A program made the translations under genes and the position numbers. Below, piece by piece: positions 37,495-50,927 of a DNA stretch of 64,000 bases (the stretch's first letter is position 1; each line of letters starts with the position of its first letter). This stretch comes from Crocodylus rhombifer (lineage: Eukaryota > Chordata > Crocodylia > Crocodylidae). Location of the stretch: the NCBI GenBank assembly GCA_038503035.1, contig JAVSML010020382.1:124449-188448 (forward strand), read 5' to 3'. The notes below the pieces were generated by a model, which was not told the DNA's origin, ran no database searches, and worked only from the letters and a program-made list of their open reading frames with translations.

Positions 37495-40400
37495 CACAGG
37501 GCCACACATGTAGACGTGTACCTTGGAGTGCTTTAACAAGCCTGAATTTTTGTCACAGAAAATTCAGGCACATTAATTCCACATATTGACTTGTCTACTG
37601 TGAATTAGCAATGCCCTACTTAGTGTTTACTTATCTTCTCCTCCTTTCAAATGCAATAAAATAATAACAATAGCAACACCATTCATATAAAATATATAGT
37701 ACCTCTTATCACTGGCAAACCACTTAGTTAAAGTGTTTTTATTATTCCTTTTAGACATAAAAAATACCTCTATTTTAATATGGCGCATGTCACCTGAAGC
37801 TCTCAAATGGCTGAAGAAATATTATTTCCTAAAGCCTCAGAAGACCATGACAGTTATGCAAATATTACACTTATTTTAGACATCAGTAATTTGTCATATA
37901 GTGAATGACTTGCTCAAGGATAGACAATGAATCAATGGATGAGTCTGGAGTAGAACTTAAGAGTTCCTATCGCCTTGTCTAACAGACATACTATTTCTTG
38001 TTAGCTTCATACGCAGGTGGTGTACAATGTAGGAGTTTAAAATATGCACCCTATCTCAAAACACTTCTTCTAGTTTCAGTTGGACATACATTAATATGGG
38101 TGATCAGAGAAGCTAAAAGGCCTTGCTGACTCAACTCCTACAAGTAGAGCCGAGTTAGAATTGTAAAAAGTGCTCCATGGATATTTATTTCAATTTTTTA
38201 ATGAATTGTCTTTTGTTCCGTTAAGGCCTTCCAATTTCTGTGAGCTTTCACAAAATTAAATTTTACTGGCTAAAGAAAAAAAGTCTGTGGAAAACAAATT
38301 TCATAGTTGCATGAACAAATATTCACAGAAACTCAATTTGAAGTTTTCATTCACACACCGGAAGTTCTTGGCACTTACCTAATTGGGAAACAAAAGAATA
38401 TTGTTGGCCTTCTGCCAGTGGTAGCAGATGTCAGGGCCTTACTGTTCAGATTCTCACTGAAGAAGAAATCAGCAATGTGGTATACCAGAATATTCTTAGT
38501 GCAACTTACTTTATTAACACATGAATGCCACTCCGGCAAAAGAAATTGCACACAGGCAATCCCTTCCAGCAGGGATAGCAGCCTATCAAATTATTAGGGA
38601 ATGACTCTGACTCAAGAATTGACTCAAAACTGACTATAATTAGAAAGATTAAAGCAAAAAGCAAATGCTTCTGGTGCTTGCAACAGCTTCCCCTCCCCCA
38701 AAGTGCATCAGAAAACTTACAGCAATCAACATTTTCTCCCAAGACTATAAACAAATTTGCATGCTAAGAAAAAGAAGTTGCGAGGCTACCCATAACATCA
38801 CCATCTGGTGACCCTAATATTATTTGACTAATCTGACCAATCACAACTATCTCAAATATTAATAACTCATTAATAAAAGACATAAAGCTGTTTAAAAGCA
38901 TTAAATGAATACATCTGTAGAAATCACAATTTATTCATAGATATTTTAGAGAAGAAAAAATATTAAAATAATATAACTTATTTGTTCATCTCTACTAACA
39001 AATTCTTTTTTTTTCTTTCCTGTTCTGTTCTGTTCTTTCAGTTACTATATTATCATAACAGAATTGCGCTAGTGATATAGCAATAATTTATTTTCAATAA
39101 CAGAGTCACTAGCACATACTGAATTCAGTCATATCTTTTTATTAAGTGTAAATCACCCTTTCAACTGTAAGCACCATCATACTATGACATGTTCAGCCAA
39201 CCCAAGTTTCAGTTGTAAGGATTTGACTGTCAAAGCCTCTTTCTTCATGTGTAATTAGTTGTGTCAACGGTAACTGAAAGTAAAAGGAAATAACAAGAAA
39301 TTAAAGAACCTTCCCTCTGCTCTTATATAGCAGGCACTAAACCAGATGAGAATACTATCAATAACTAAAATTAAAATGGCATGGTTTTACCAAGAGTAGA
39401 TTTGTAGAGGCACATAGAAGTTTTCTTTCTTTACCTTTTAAAATTAATTCATCTACGATATTAATAAAGCTGCAAAAATCCCCCTCCTTTATCTTTTGTC
39501 CAGTTTAAATTTGGCAGGAATGGAACGTTCAAATGTATTTGTTAAGTGTTATGCAATTTAATTTATTACAGATAAGTGTAATTAACTGCAAATGGGAATT
39601 CTCATTGGAGAAGATCAGCCTTAGGGCTTACACGTAGGTCTAGAGTTGTAATGATATTTAAATCCTGTTCGATATCACAATGTTAAGAAAAATAATAGTG
39701 AAGCTGAACGAAGCGTCAAGTACTAACCTAAGCAGGATTCAGATGACCAAACAGAACATCTTGCTCTCAGGTTTCTCAGAGTTGGACACTCCCAGAAGAA
39801 AAAACACTCAGCTGCCGTTCTCCTGTGCTGATTAATCTTGTAAATGTCACATGGCTGTCAACGAGTTTAAAGACCAGAACTATTATGCTCCTTATTTTAA
39901 GAGAGAATGTGAGATGCATGACTTTAAGGAAAGGAGCCAGAATACAAGAGAGTAGAGCTATGAGTAACACAGGACAGAAGAAGCTCAGGAGAGCAAAACT
40001 TAGTTCACAGCTCCTTACAACCCAGATTCAGAAAACAGTTAAAATGTATGCTCCCGGTATGCTGGTAAGCTAGATACCACATTTGTACTGGGAACGCCAT
40101 AGGGGAAGGATAGGCCGAGAGTGAGGGCAAGGGTATTCCCCCATCATAACTCTCACATCAGCCTGTAAAAATGCACCAATCCAAAGCAGGGGGAAGCACA
40201 TATTGCAACCCATGTAGGACCCCTTCTTGTCCAGTACACTGACTGTAATGTCAGGAAGCAGCAAAGGAAGTTGGGAGCATCCTTACTGTGGGCACTTATG
40301 AACTAACCAGTGCATAGGAGAAATTAGTCATTACCAAGCTGCTTGAAAAAATCCAGGTCTCAAATTTTACCTCAAACTTTCTTATTTCTTAACCAGTTGT

Positions 40401-41074
40401 ATTGCAAATCCCTGTCATGTCAATTGTTGACTTAGGTCCAGAAATGTTAGGATTTATGCTTTTTCTACTTTTGCCTCATCTAATGTAATTCCACATGTGA
40501 ATATCTCTTTCTCTTTTAAACCTGACACTTTCTTGGTCCCATTGGGCAAGCCTGCAGAAGACACTTAATGCCTATTGGACTATTACAGGTACTAAACTTG
40601 ATGCACTGTAATTACAGTGCATTAATGAACATGTAAACATGCCCAGTGATTGGTGAGGACAATATGTTTCCACATTTTATTCCACACTAATTCTATGCCT
40701 AGTAAAAAAATGTCAGTTATAAATGTACTGCTTCTCTCTTTCATTATATACCCTCAGAAACAGCACTTCAAGAGCTTTGCAAAATGGAGGTGGAATTTTG
40801 TACTAAAAATAGTTTACACTGAACAGTTATGTAGATTTACCTAACATACCATCAGTGATTACAAAACTGAATAGCATCCTAATAAAACCATGGCTTTGAG
40901 TCTTCATATGGAAACATACTTCATTTGTGAAGGTTAAATCCATAGAGTTGATGTAATCTATTAAATTATTTTTCTGTAATTTTCATCTTCCTGGCAAAAA
41001 GAAAGCATCAAGTTCATGACACTTGAAATTAATGGAATTAACCGCTCTGTCCCAAATTGTAAAACAGGGATGTG
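37495..41074. other. Intergenic DNA with old repeat traces
   Basis: About 37900-37990 (GACTTGCTCAAGGATAGACA and onward) resembles the middle of MIR/L2-type ancient repeats. About 40600-40650 contains the palindrome TGCACTGTAATTACAGTGCA and then AACATGTAAACATGCCCAGTG, a lone MITE terminus of the CAGTGGGC..TCTACAC type. I see no gene in the remaining AT-rich sequence. Confidence 0.55.
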
Positions 41075-41480
41075 AAATTCATCTGGACCTATAGGCCAGA
41101 TGAGTCAGGTGAAGCCAATCCACAGCTGGATTGGGCCAACAGACCAACTCCCCTATACTCCTCACAACCTTTCTCTGGGGTCCTTGAACAGCTCAAGGTG
41201 CTACATGCAATGTAAATACCAGAACAGGCAGCAGGTGTCCTGGAGCAGGTACTACACACAGTGTGTACTCCAGACTGGCCAAAATGGGCAGCCCAGATCC
41301 TGGAGTGGGTGCCGCATAAGGTGTCAGTCCTGGAGTGGTCAAAATATGCTCTGCATGCAGTGCAGGTCTCAAGCCCTGCATTCAGAGCCAGTCAAGACCA
41401 GTCATGCACATGGCTTGTGGATCTATTCTGAGACCCAGCGGCACTGGGGACTGGCTAACAGGGCTCCATAGGTTATGTCC
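41075..41480 (-). repeat. Minisatellite-bearing element, copy 1
   Basis: Degenerate units of about 39-45 bp recur, each with a phrase like CTGGAGCAGGTACTACACACAGTG or CCTGGAGTGGGTGCCGCATAAGGTG. The reverse complement of this phrase matches the units at 42180-42500, so the two tracts are the same family in opposite orientation, about 1 kb apart. The 123-codon open frame across it is a by-product of the tandem repeats. Confidence 0.6.
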
Positions 41481-42066
41481 AGTGCACGGGCCGTATCTTT
41501 AACTCAATTGTTGTAAAGCATTTAAATGTTTACAGCCATTTCTGAAATGGAGAGAATTATACTGCTTCCTCCCTTTCTTCAAAAATGGCATTCAGATTTA
41601 ATTCAGGAATTTTGAGAGCTGTGGCTTCTGTTTTGTAATGATGGCCTTTCTTTTCCATGCCATTGACATTCTGCCTGCTGGATTCCTTGTGTTTATCTTT
41701 ACCCTTGCAGAAAAACAAATGGAAGTCTTTCTTAGTTAATTGACTCATTAAAAATTGATAATGCACTTTAACATTTAATATTTAAACACAATGTTTAATG
41801 TTTACTAGTGTCTATATTTTTAAAGTCACTAAGCATAATAGAGAATGCAGTGCTGTTTCTGGGCAGTGGTACTAAGAGCTCTGGCTGGCAGTTTGATATT
41901 TCATGTATAGGCAATATCATTCAAATGTCATTTTTTAAAATGTTTCTGTATAATAATTTGCTTCACTCTACGTTTTTAGCCCGTAATAGCATTAGTCTGC
42001 TTGATATCACTACAAAATAGAGCAATGTGATTTAGCTTCTCTTTTATTTCAATATTCTGAATAAAT

Positions 42067-42662
42067 CGGGGAGGTCAAAGATATGGCTTGCAGGCTGAAT
42101 CAAGCCCATTGAACCAAGTTCCTGGTGCTGCCATGCAGTCCGGAGTTGAACTACATGTGTTACCATGTATAGGGCCCATTTGTAGTGCCTGGGACATACA
42201 CCACACATGGTGTCTGCTCTGTCCTACCCAGGACATACACCCCATATGGTGCCTGCCCTGGTCAACACAGGACATACACCATATGTGGCACCTTCCCTGG
42301 CAGATCTGGGACATGCGCCATACAGCATGGCACCTGCTAATACAGCACATGTGCTACATATGGCATCTGCCCACCCAGTCTGTGACATGTGCTACACATG
42401 ACACCTGCTCCAGCCAGTCCAGAACCTGTGCTACACAGTGTATTCCCCTGTCCACTTCAGGGTGGACACCACAGGTAGCATGCATCCTGAACCAACCAGA
42501 ATGAGCACCATCTATGCTGGATACAACATGCCGAGGGTGGAGAGGGGCAAGCCTATAGGCCCAATCTAGCTTGTGGGGCCAGCCATGCAACATTAATCTG
42601 GACCATGGACTGACCCTGCACTGCTTTATGGCTCATGGAGCCGCATAAGTTTGATGCCCCTA
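42067..42662 (+). mobile_element. hAT-like element carrying a tandem array, copy 2
   Basis: The left end CGGGGAGGTCAAAGATATGGC and the right end GCCGCATAAGTTTGATGCCCC (reverse complement GGGGCATCAAACTTATGCGGC) form imperfect inverted repeats of a hAT-like type. Between them lie about seven degenerate 36-42 bp units, each containing GACATACACCACACATGGTG-like text followed by CCTGCTC. The flanking octamers are only weakly similar, so a target duplication is not established. Its open frames are repeat artefacts. Confidence 0.6.
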
Positions 42663-42894
42663 ATACAAATGATGTCAATAGCTTTAGCTAATAGGAGCAT
42701 ATTTTTTAAAATGTTGCTTTTTCTTCTTAATTAAATCTTTCTCAGTCTCTCTGTAAACTTCTAGCCATAAATCTTTCCCACAAAAGAGTTTAATTCTGTA
42801 AGGTGCTAAGCAAAGCACTTAGTTTGTGATCCTCCAAATTTCAGAAGAGTTAATTTGTTGTAGAATATGAAGAAGGGTGGATGTTTACGGCTTT

Positions 42895-42985
42895 AGCCCT
42901 GTGATATGTGAGACTGAGGTTCAATTGCTGGTTTCTCCCTAGACTTCCTACATGGTTTTGAGCAAGTCACTTATGGCTAGATACA
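42895..42985 (+). repeat. MIR-like ancient SINE fragment
   Basis: GAGACTGAGGTTCAATTGCTGG, then ACTTCCTACATGGTTTTGAGCAAGTCACTTATG, matches the order of the MIR core (GGTTCAAATCC.. then TTGGGCAAGTCACTTA). It is heavily diverged. Confidence 0.45.
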
Positions 42986-44115
42986 CAGAATAACTTAGAT
43001 GGTTGAGTCCTACCTTTCTGCTCCTGCGGGCCTAAGTCCAAAATTTAGACCTTCTAAAAACACATAGATCTACTGCCGCATGCTGGAGGCATCTATATTT
43101 TCATCAGTCATGTTTCTTAGGTAGTTAATAGGTTGCATCTGGGCATGTCCAGAACTGCCTAATTCTTACCAGTCAGGAAGGATCTTGTTCCCCACATGGC
43201 AGGACTGGGATGGTAGAGAGGTCCTTTTCTTACACGGTTCCTCCACAGCCCCAACTTCCATAGACAATAGACTGCTGACTACTTGGAACACCATGTTTTC
43301 TCACATACAGTGTGCCCCAAAATAAGATACACACCTTGTTTTTAAAAGGCAGAATGAAGAAAAAACATCTCCCTTTGTGCTAATTAACTGAGTAGCAGCA
43401 GCTACAGAGCCAAGCCTGCTCAGTGCTTTGTTCTCTGTGGATCCTGTGTAGATTTTACTTTCAGTTTTTCCTTGTAAGCAGCCAAGGCAGCTCTGACAAT
43501 ATTTCTCAGCTATAATGTACATGCCAATTTCCAGAAGCTGTTCTTTTTTTAAAAGGGGGTCATATTGTATGTGAGAAAATATGGTAATTAGTGACACTGT
43601 CATTCTGGCTAATTAAATTTTCCAGATAATCAAACACCACAGTACAGAGTGCTGAAAACTATTTTAATTACTGTACTGTACAGTAAATATATAAAAAATT
43701 AAGAAATAAATGTATAGTATTGTGTAATATTTTAAAATCTCAAAGCACTAGTACATAAACAATGCACATTTGTCTCTGTGACAATCAGAATCCAGCTACA
43801 AGTTGATGGATATGTTAATGCAAAATCTTCAGGTAAAGTGACTTTCTGGATAATCCACTCTCTGCTGTACATCAGAAATCTAAGGAAAGTGTCTTTTTAA
43901 CCTTCATTAAGAAGATTGTATCTGGGCTGTTAAAGTCCTTTGGTTGAGTTCAAGCAGAATACATATAGAGGCCTCAAAGCAAGGGTCCTTGGCTGTGTGA
44001 GACTGCCTTCCAGGTCACATAGCCAAATATGAGAAATACTAAAAAAAACCCTTTGGCTTTTTAAGGCTGAGAAGATCTTTGTTCTTTCACATTAAACTCA
44101 GATGTGGATGCGGCT

Positions 44116-44358
44116 TAATGGGAGAATCTGCACAATACACAAACTGAGCAGTAGCGCATCACAGCAAAAACAGTGCCAATACGCTATTGCGCAGTAGTGT
44201 TAGGCTCCTGCTCAGTAGCATCTCTAAAAAGGCATTCACTGGTGCTACTGCACAGTAACTTCAGTTACTGCACATTAATTTAGTACTTGATTATACAAGT
44301 ACTAAATAAATGTATGGTAACCACTGCACAGTAGCGTCTTGTGTAGTTGCGCCCAATG
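44116..44358. mobile_element. hAT-like MITE, copy E
   Basis: The left end TAATGGGAGAATCTGCACAA and the right end CTTGTGTAGTTGCGCCCAATG form imperfect inverted repeats. The interior is colinear with copies B and D: GAGCAGTAGCGCATCACAGC, GCGCAGTAGTGTTAGGCTCC, TCTAAAAAGGCATTCACTGG, TTAGTACTTGATTATACAAG. It is 243 bp and non-coding. Confidence 0.8.
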
Positions 44359-46189
44359 AGTCTGCGATTTTGGGTGAAATTAATATTAACAGGAATTGTT
44401 TGGTTTTGCTGAATCAGATTCTTGTTTGTTTTGATGTTATATAAGCAACAACTGCTAAATTATTTTAACATTTATGAGGGTTTTTGTAAATTGTAAGTGT
44501 TTTGAAAAATCCATGTCACAGGAAGAATTTCTATTCTCAGAACTCCCTTTACCATTTAAATTCAAGGCTTGCAATACTTTCTTTTCATTGCTTTCTCCCC
44601 TGATATTTTCCTCATATTTCTGCTATGATTTTGTTTCTTAATATCAAATGATGCTCTACATAATAAATAATATTGTTAGGCAGAAGACTTAAATCAGAGA
44701 AACATAAGCTTCCATGAGCTGCATAACATTGTTGGAGAAGAATAGCTTACATAACAGGAATACTTTAATGTTATGGTGCTATACAAAGGTTTTAATTGTA
44801 ATATCTAGCCTAAAATTTGGATTGTAACATTCGGCTTTTAGTTCCAATGGCTGGTGTAACAAGTGTATATGTGGCTACATATGTTGCAATCTATTAATAC
44901 AGATCTTAGGACAATAACAGTTGTTTGCACAGCACAGAAATGTAGGTTGCTTTAGACTCACTAGCCAGAAAATGCTACCTTTTGAAATCAGAACTGGCTA
45001 GACCTATACCTAAGCCTGAGATCCTACAGCCATGTAGTCACATGTGAATTGGTGCTTTCATTTTTAAAATACACTAGGTTTCTACAGCTTATTATTATAA
45101 AGAAATATTAAAAACTTAAGTGAGGGTAACCAATACAGTGACATCTCTCTCTGCCTGTAGGCAGCCTCCAACTGAGGTTTAGAGCAGCAAACACAGAGCT
45201 ATGGGGAGAGCTTCCTAGCCTCAGACTCACCACACAGAGCTAAGCAGGACATCCTTTTTAGAGCTGGGCCCTACCTCTGATCAAGGTTTGGGCAAGACAA
45301 GTGGGTATGCTTTGCTGTAGCTCTCACTGCCGCTGGAGGAAAAAAGAGTCATCTGCTTTTTCCTCCAGCAGAAAAATGGGCATAGGAGGTTCTTACATAG
45401 AGGTGTGTGTAGGGCTCCAGATTGCCTGAATCCAACCCTATTTGAAATGTAATTAAATATTTCAAAATCTGTACAAGAGATACCTAGATAATTCTGTCTA
45501 AATGTTATTCTTATATGCTTATTCTTTCTGAATACATGTTGCTGCATTCTTATTTTGCTGGGTTTTGAAGGAAAATGTAAGTCATCTCTAAGATACCTCT
45601 GTTCTAAAATGAATAAATAATTACATAATCCTAACTCAACAACACAACCTGAATGTTGTTTAGTATCCATCCGTAATTATTAGAATGAGTAGAATTTATG
45701 AGAAATGTGTGAATTTGAATAACTAATATATCAGAAAGTTCTGGGATGTCCCTTTACATTCTGGGGGGATAGGGTGATACTTATCAAATAATTTTTCAGG
45801 AATTATTCACTCAGGCTTACAGAATATCTGCACATTTGAAGTGAAGATTTACTGTACAGATGGAGCGTGCAAGAGAGCAGGCTGAATTTAAGGCTGGGTG
45901 CTCTTGTTTGCTAAACTGGGAAGCCTACTGCTCTGAAAAGAGAACTTGTTCTATCTTCTAAAGAGGGAATGCCCTCTACTGACAGGTCAAAGAACAGCAG
46001 GAATATCCTTCATTGCTCAATTCCACCCTCAGATAGAAGAAAGCAGAAAACCATAATAATGGCCCCTGAAGCTGCTGATTTTCAATGCTTCTCATGCTAC
46101 AAGGCATACTGCACTAGAAAAGGGCAACAGAGAATTCTGTGGCACAGTTTACGTCTCAGAGGTTGCAGTAGTAGCATGTAATTGCTTAC
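44359..46189. other. Intergenic DNA, nothing recognised
   Basis: A weak fragment of the AAATCAGAGA..CATAAGCTT repeat lies at about 44690-44740. A 129-codon open frame on the minus strand at 45281-45670 shows no domain, repeat or splice context, and I do not consider it a gene. Confidence 0.55.
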
Positions 46190-47083
46190 TTGTCTGTACC
46201 GATGGCACCAAACTTTGGGGCAAAGCATCCGCACCAGAAGACAGGAGGGTGATCCGGGCTAACCTGGACAGGCTCAGCAGGTGGGCGGATGAGAACCTGA
46301 TGGTGTTTAACACTGAAAAATGCAAGGTTCTCCACCTTGGGAGGAAAAACCTGCAGCATCCTTATAGGCTCAGCAGTGCTACACTGGCTAGCACTACAGA
46401 AGAAAGAGGCTTGGGGGTCATCATTGACCACAAGATGAACATGAGCCTGCAATGCAATGCTGCAGCTAGTAAAGCGACCAAAACGCTGGCTTGCATCCAT
46501 AGATGCTTCTCAAGCAAATCGCGGGACGTCATTCTCCCCTTGTACTCGGCCTTGGTGAGGCCGCAGCTGGAGTACTGCATCCAGTTTTGGGCTCCACAAT
46601 TCAAAAAGGATGGAGAAGCTTGAGAGAGTCCAGAGAAGAGCCACATGCTTGATCAGAGGTCAGGAAAACAGACCTTACGATGACAGGCTGAGAGCCATGG
46701 GACTCTTTAGCCTGGAAAAGCGCAGGCTCAGGGGTGATCTGATGGCCACCTACAAGTTTATCAGGGGTGACCACCAGTATCTGGGGGAACGTTTGTTCAC
46801 CAGAGCACCCCAAGGGATGACAAGGTCGAATGGTTATAAACTACTGCAAGACCGTTTCAGGGTGGACATAAGGAAGAATTTCTTTACTGTCCGAGCCCCC
46901 CAAGGTCTGGGACAGCCTGCCACCGGAGGTGGTTCAAGCACCTACATTGAACACCTTCCAGAGTAAATTGGATGCTTATCTTGCTGGGATCCTATGACCC
47001 CAGCTGACTTCCTGCCCCTTGGGCAGCGGGGCTGGACTCTATCTTCCAAGGTCCCTTCCAGCCCTAATGTCTATGAAATCTAT
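46190..47083 (+). mobile_element. CR1 LINE, 5'-truncated, relatively well preserved
   Basis: The CR1 ORF2 C-terminal half reads almost cleanly. One frame (46249-46623) includes LMVFNTEKCKVLHLGRKN and VILPLYSALVRPQLEYC. After a frameshift at about 46610, a second frame includes RVQRRATCLIRG and LFSLEKRRLRGDLMA. The 3' UTR has CTGACTTCCTGCCCCTTGGG and the tail TCTATGAAATCTATT. Its 3' part is very similar to the CR1 inside the 5' LTR at 56.4 kb, so they belong to one subfamily, younger than the 5.3 and 17.9 kb copies judging by decay. Confidence 0.92.
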
Positions 47084-49792
47084 TAAACCTGCCAACTTCA
47101 CTTTGGGCTGCAGCTTTCTAGCAGCACAGAGATGTTCAGAATATCACAGCAATCAAGTTACTGATAACAGCATTTGTTCCCAGCAACAGTAGATATGAAT
47201 AAACAGTGTGCACCTGAAAAAAATAACAGAAACTGTATAGGTAGGATGAAAAACAGAGAAAGAAAAAGCACAAAGAGCTGCCCTGGGACAATTCAGTTAA
47301 CTGAGAATTGTGTTGATGTTTCTTCGTAAGTATTAAAGTAGACATGAGCCCAAGCCAAAGTTCTCATATGGAGTATGGCTCAAAGTCACAAGCTAAACTG
47401 TTTAAAATGAGAACTGGAATTTTTTTGAAGTAGCATTTGGCATCAACATTACATTTGAGATCATCAAACTAATTACTCAAGACCTGATTGTCCCCTTCAC
47501 TTTTATGAGTAGAATAAACGAAGGTCAGTCAGATCTGCCAAAATAAATAGGACAACAACACTACTGTACCCCTTCTGAAGCTTCACACCCTTCTTTTTCA
47601 GAAGCCCACTGGACTTGGGGCTTTGGAGTTTGTCAGAATTGGACAGCAGCCACATGTGGCACCTCATGTTTTATTAGTGGCTATCATCCTTCCTTAAATA
47701 AGTGATGCTAGAAATTATGTTAACTTAGGCTCATCCCTCACACTGCCACAAACAAAGCTTTTTTCCCATAAACAATATAGGTGCCGATTGTTGACATAGT
47801 TTTTGCAAGGGCCATGCTGACATGGGGAAGGGGACCAGAGGAGCAAGAGAGGAGACAAACATATGAGGACTTGAACACCTCTTTCATACATGTCCTTAGA
47901 ATCAATGTAGTTGGGAGGCTGTACGCACCACAGAAAAGGCCAAAAGGGAATAAGTTCAATGTTTTGAAATGTTGATAAACATTTTTGCAAAGAGGTCTTT
48001 TAATCATCTCAAAGAGGTGGCAAATTGTTGTAAAAGTTCAAAATGTTGATAACAATAAATATATTTTGAAAAAGTAAAAATAAATCTGTGGCTTTCAGTC
48101 TCGGTTTTTCAGTCTATGTTTTACTGACTATCTTTTTGTGACCTACCTAGATAACATGGCAACAAACCCTTCATTCCTTTTATTAACTATTACTGATACA
48201 AGAAAGCACCTGGAGATTTTATCTATAATAACCTGGACTCTTACCAACACTTTGACTACTCAAGAGGGCTTGTCTCATGAATTCTTGAATTTCTTTGCAC
48301 ATCTAACTTGAACTTCATGTAGAGGCATTGCAGGGTATGTCTTCTTCCCCTTCCCAGGACTCACATACTTTTACCTTGCTATTTGTAAATAGTCTAAATT
48401 CCTCAAATCTTAGTCTCAAAAGAAATTATTTTAATCTTTGAACAACATTAAACATCTCAATGAAAGGATGCTTATATATGTTAACTTAAGTATGTAAATG
48501 CATACATGTTGTATCTGTTGACTGTGCTGGATTTTTTTGAAAATCCAATCTCATTTCTGGAGTCGCATCTTTCAATTTTCAATTGGAGACAAAAAAAAAA
48601 AGAAAAGAATTAAATGCAATATTATTTGGGTAGGGAAGAAATCCAGAAACTGGATCTTGCATACACTCCCAAATTCTGCCATACAGCCCTCCTACTATAA
48701 ACAATAAATTGAATAACAGCTACCTATATCACACATACAGGTGGGGTAACAATCAGCTATTCCACCTGCACAAAGGTAAACAGAGAACATCCCAATGGCT
48801 GACGGGCACCTTATCTGTTTGGAAACATATCCCTTGTATGCTTTTCAGGGTAGGGATTGCCCCTTTTTCTGTGTTCATGCAGCACCTGGGACAGTGGAAG
48901 TTTGGTCTGTGTCTAGAGTGCATTGGCCCTATAATTATGCAAATTATTAATAATATTAAAGAAATTATGTGTCTATTCTTCCTTATCCAATTTACTCAAA
49001 TACGAGGCTTTTCCTCAGCTTCCCACGTAGCTAGATAGAAGCAGAATTAATTTACTCACTTGAAGAAACTCTTTTGCAGACTTCAGACATGAATTCATTT
49101 AAACTCCTTCTGAGAAAAAAAGTATATTCTACAAAACCAATGTCTCATAAATGTTCAAGTATAAGGACTCTAGTTCTAACATAACAAGGCATTCGGAAAA
49201 CCAGTCTACAATCAAGAATAATTTGAACAACTGAGAAAAGTGGACAGGTTTAAAGAACAAGTTAATTACATTCCCTGTATAATACAAAATAATGGATAGC
49301 ATGTTTTGTAAAAGAAAAATGGAATGCAGAATTTCTATGACATCTGGGCTGAAATCCTGCAAAACAAATACCACTACCTCTGCACTGGCAAATGAGGTTT
49401 CCTTTGGAGAAGAAACAGTATGTTTTTCCTACAACCTAATAGTCAAATAGACCCTTTTTCTGGAGAGAATGTGAACATATAGTTGACAGGCTGTATAAAA
49501 CCTTTCTAATGACTGGCAGTAACAGACTTAAAACACCCTTAAAAAACCCAGAGCTGTATGCTTTAAATGCAAGGAATGTCAGAGAGGCTGCTTCAGTTAT
49601 GATGAGTTAGAGTATATTATAACAGTCTATAAGAATCAAATACCATTACAGAGGGAAGGAAGAAAATGCTAACTCCTTAGTGTAATGTCTTTTTTACTGC
49701 ATGAAGTCTTCATGAAGAAGCTCAGCAACTAGATGATGGGTGGAGTTGGTGGGAAAGATAGAAAAGGAAGTAAGTAATCAAGGGTGTCTGTA
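47084..49792. other. Intergenic DNA with one ancient repeat tail
   Basis: About 48850-48970 (CAGGGTAGGGATTGCCCCTT, ATGCAGCACCTGGGACAGTG, and an AATTATTAATAATATTA tail) is the same ancient family as at 14530-14680. Nothing else was recognised. Confidence 0.5.
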
Positions 49793-50136
49793 CACAAGTC
49801 AGGAGGCAGCTCCAATGTGCTGTAATTACAGCGCTTTGGAGTAGACTCAATTAATCGAGTCTGTTGGAGTGTGGTAATTACCACACTTCAGCAAGCCTCT
49901 GTGTCTCATGTATCAGTGTCTCTGCACTTCAAAATGGTGGCAGGGGCACCTTAAGTAAAGCACATTTGATGAGCTTTAGATAAAACACCCCTGCTGCTAC
50001 TTTGAAGTGCGGGGACACTGATAAATGAGACACTGCAAGCACTTTAATTAGAGCAGCTCCGGGATCTGCTCTAATTAAAGCAACCCTCCTACCACCAGAG
50101 CATGTTTAAAAATGGCCCAGTGGCTTCATACAGACA
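49793..50136. mobile_element. Foldback MITE rich in palindromes
   Basis: The ends TGTCTGTACACAAG and CTTCATACAGACA are inverted repeats. In the middle, TGTCTCATGTATCAGTGTCT (about 49911 onward) pairs with AGACACTGATAAATGAGACA-type sequence at about 50015-50034, as part of arms of about 45 bp. Smaller palindromes include GTGTGGTAATTACCACAC and GACTCAATTAATCGAGTC. It is 344 bp and non-coding. It abuts the left end of the next element at 50129, sharing the CAGACA terminus. Confidence 0.65.
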
Positions 50137-50927
50137 TTTGGAGAGGTCAGGGGGAGGTTAGCTCACATTAAAAATCCCCACTTGATCTAGCTTAGTTTGC
50201 CCAGGTGCGGACCTTTCACTAGTTAGGCAGATCTACACCTGAACTGTACAGAAGTTCAATACAGTTAGATCGGTCTAAAAATGTCCAACCTGATCTCAGT
50301 TAACCCTGCCTCTGAGGTAGTCTAATTTAGCTTGAGTCTGGTAAGCCCAATCTAACTCAACTTCTATATAGTGCCCAATTCAGTCCCAGGTCTAGGAAAG
50401 CCCAGCCACTGACTCCAGCCCTGGGGCTGCACTTTTCCTACCCCTTCCCTGGCACAGAGCTATTTTTAACCCCTTGGCCCCTCACCTCACCCCCAGGGGG
50501 ACATCCCCTCCCCCAGAAAAGCAGCCAGCCCCTACTGGCCCACCAAACCCCCCATCCCACAAGCTCCCAGTGCCAGTTTTACCAGTGTTCACTGATGCCA
50601 GGAGCTGAGAAAGTAAGTCCCATTGAGGAGAGGGGTGGGAGAGATTGGAGGGTAGGTTTGTGCCAGGGCTGAGTTTGCATGGTGGGAGGAGGGTCAGGGG
50701 CTGAAAATAGCCCCTTGTTCTGGGGAAGGTATGGGAGGGAACAACCCATCACCCTAAACCCCCTCAGGGACCCTGTGAGCCTCCCTAATCCCACCAAACC
50801 TCCTGGATACCAGCAACCTCCCCCCCTTCCAATTCTCCCAACTCCCCATGGACTCCACCTGCCCCCCAAACCTCTGTGGACCCAGACTTCTCCTCTGATC
50901 TCTCTGCAAACCCCCACAATCCCCTAC

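Noticed and set aside
42180..42500. CRISPR-like array
   Set aside because: The repeats are degenerate, contiguous and lack unique spacers, and the genome is vertebrate.
41100..42504. Open frames of 123 and 138 codons with regular cysteine/tryptophan spacing
   Set aside because: They are by-products of the roughly 40-bp tandem units.
45281..45670. 129-codon minus-strand open frame
   Set aside because: No domain or repeat match, and surrounded by non-coding sequence.
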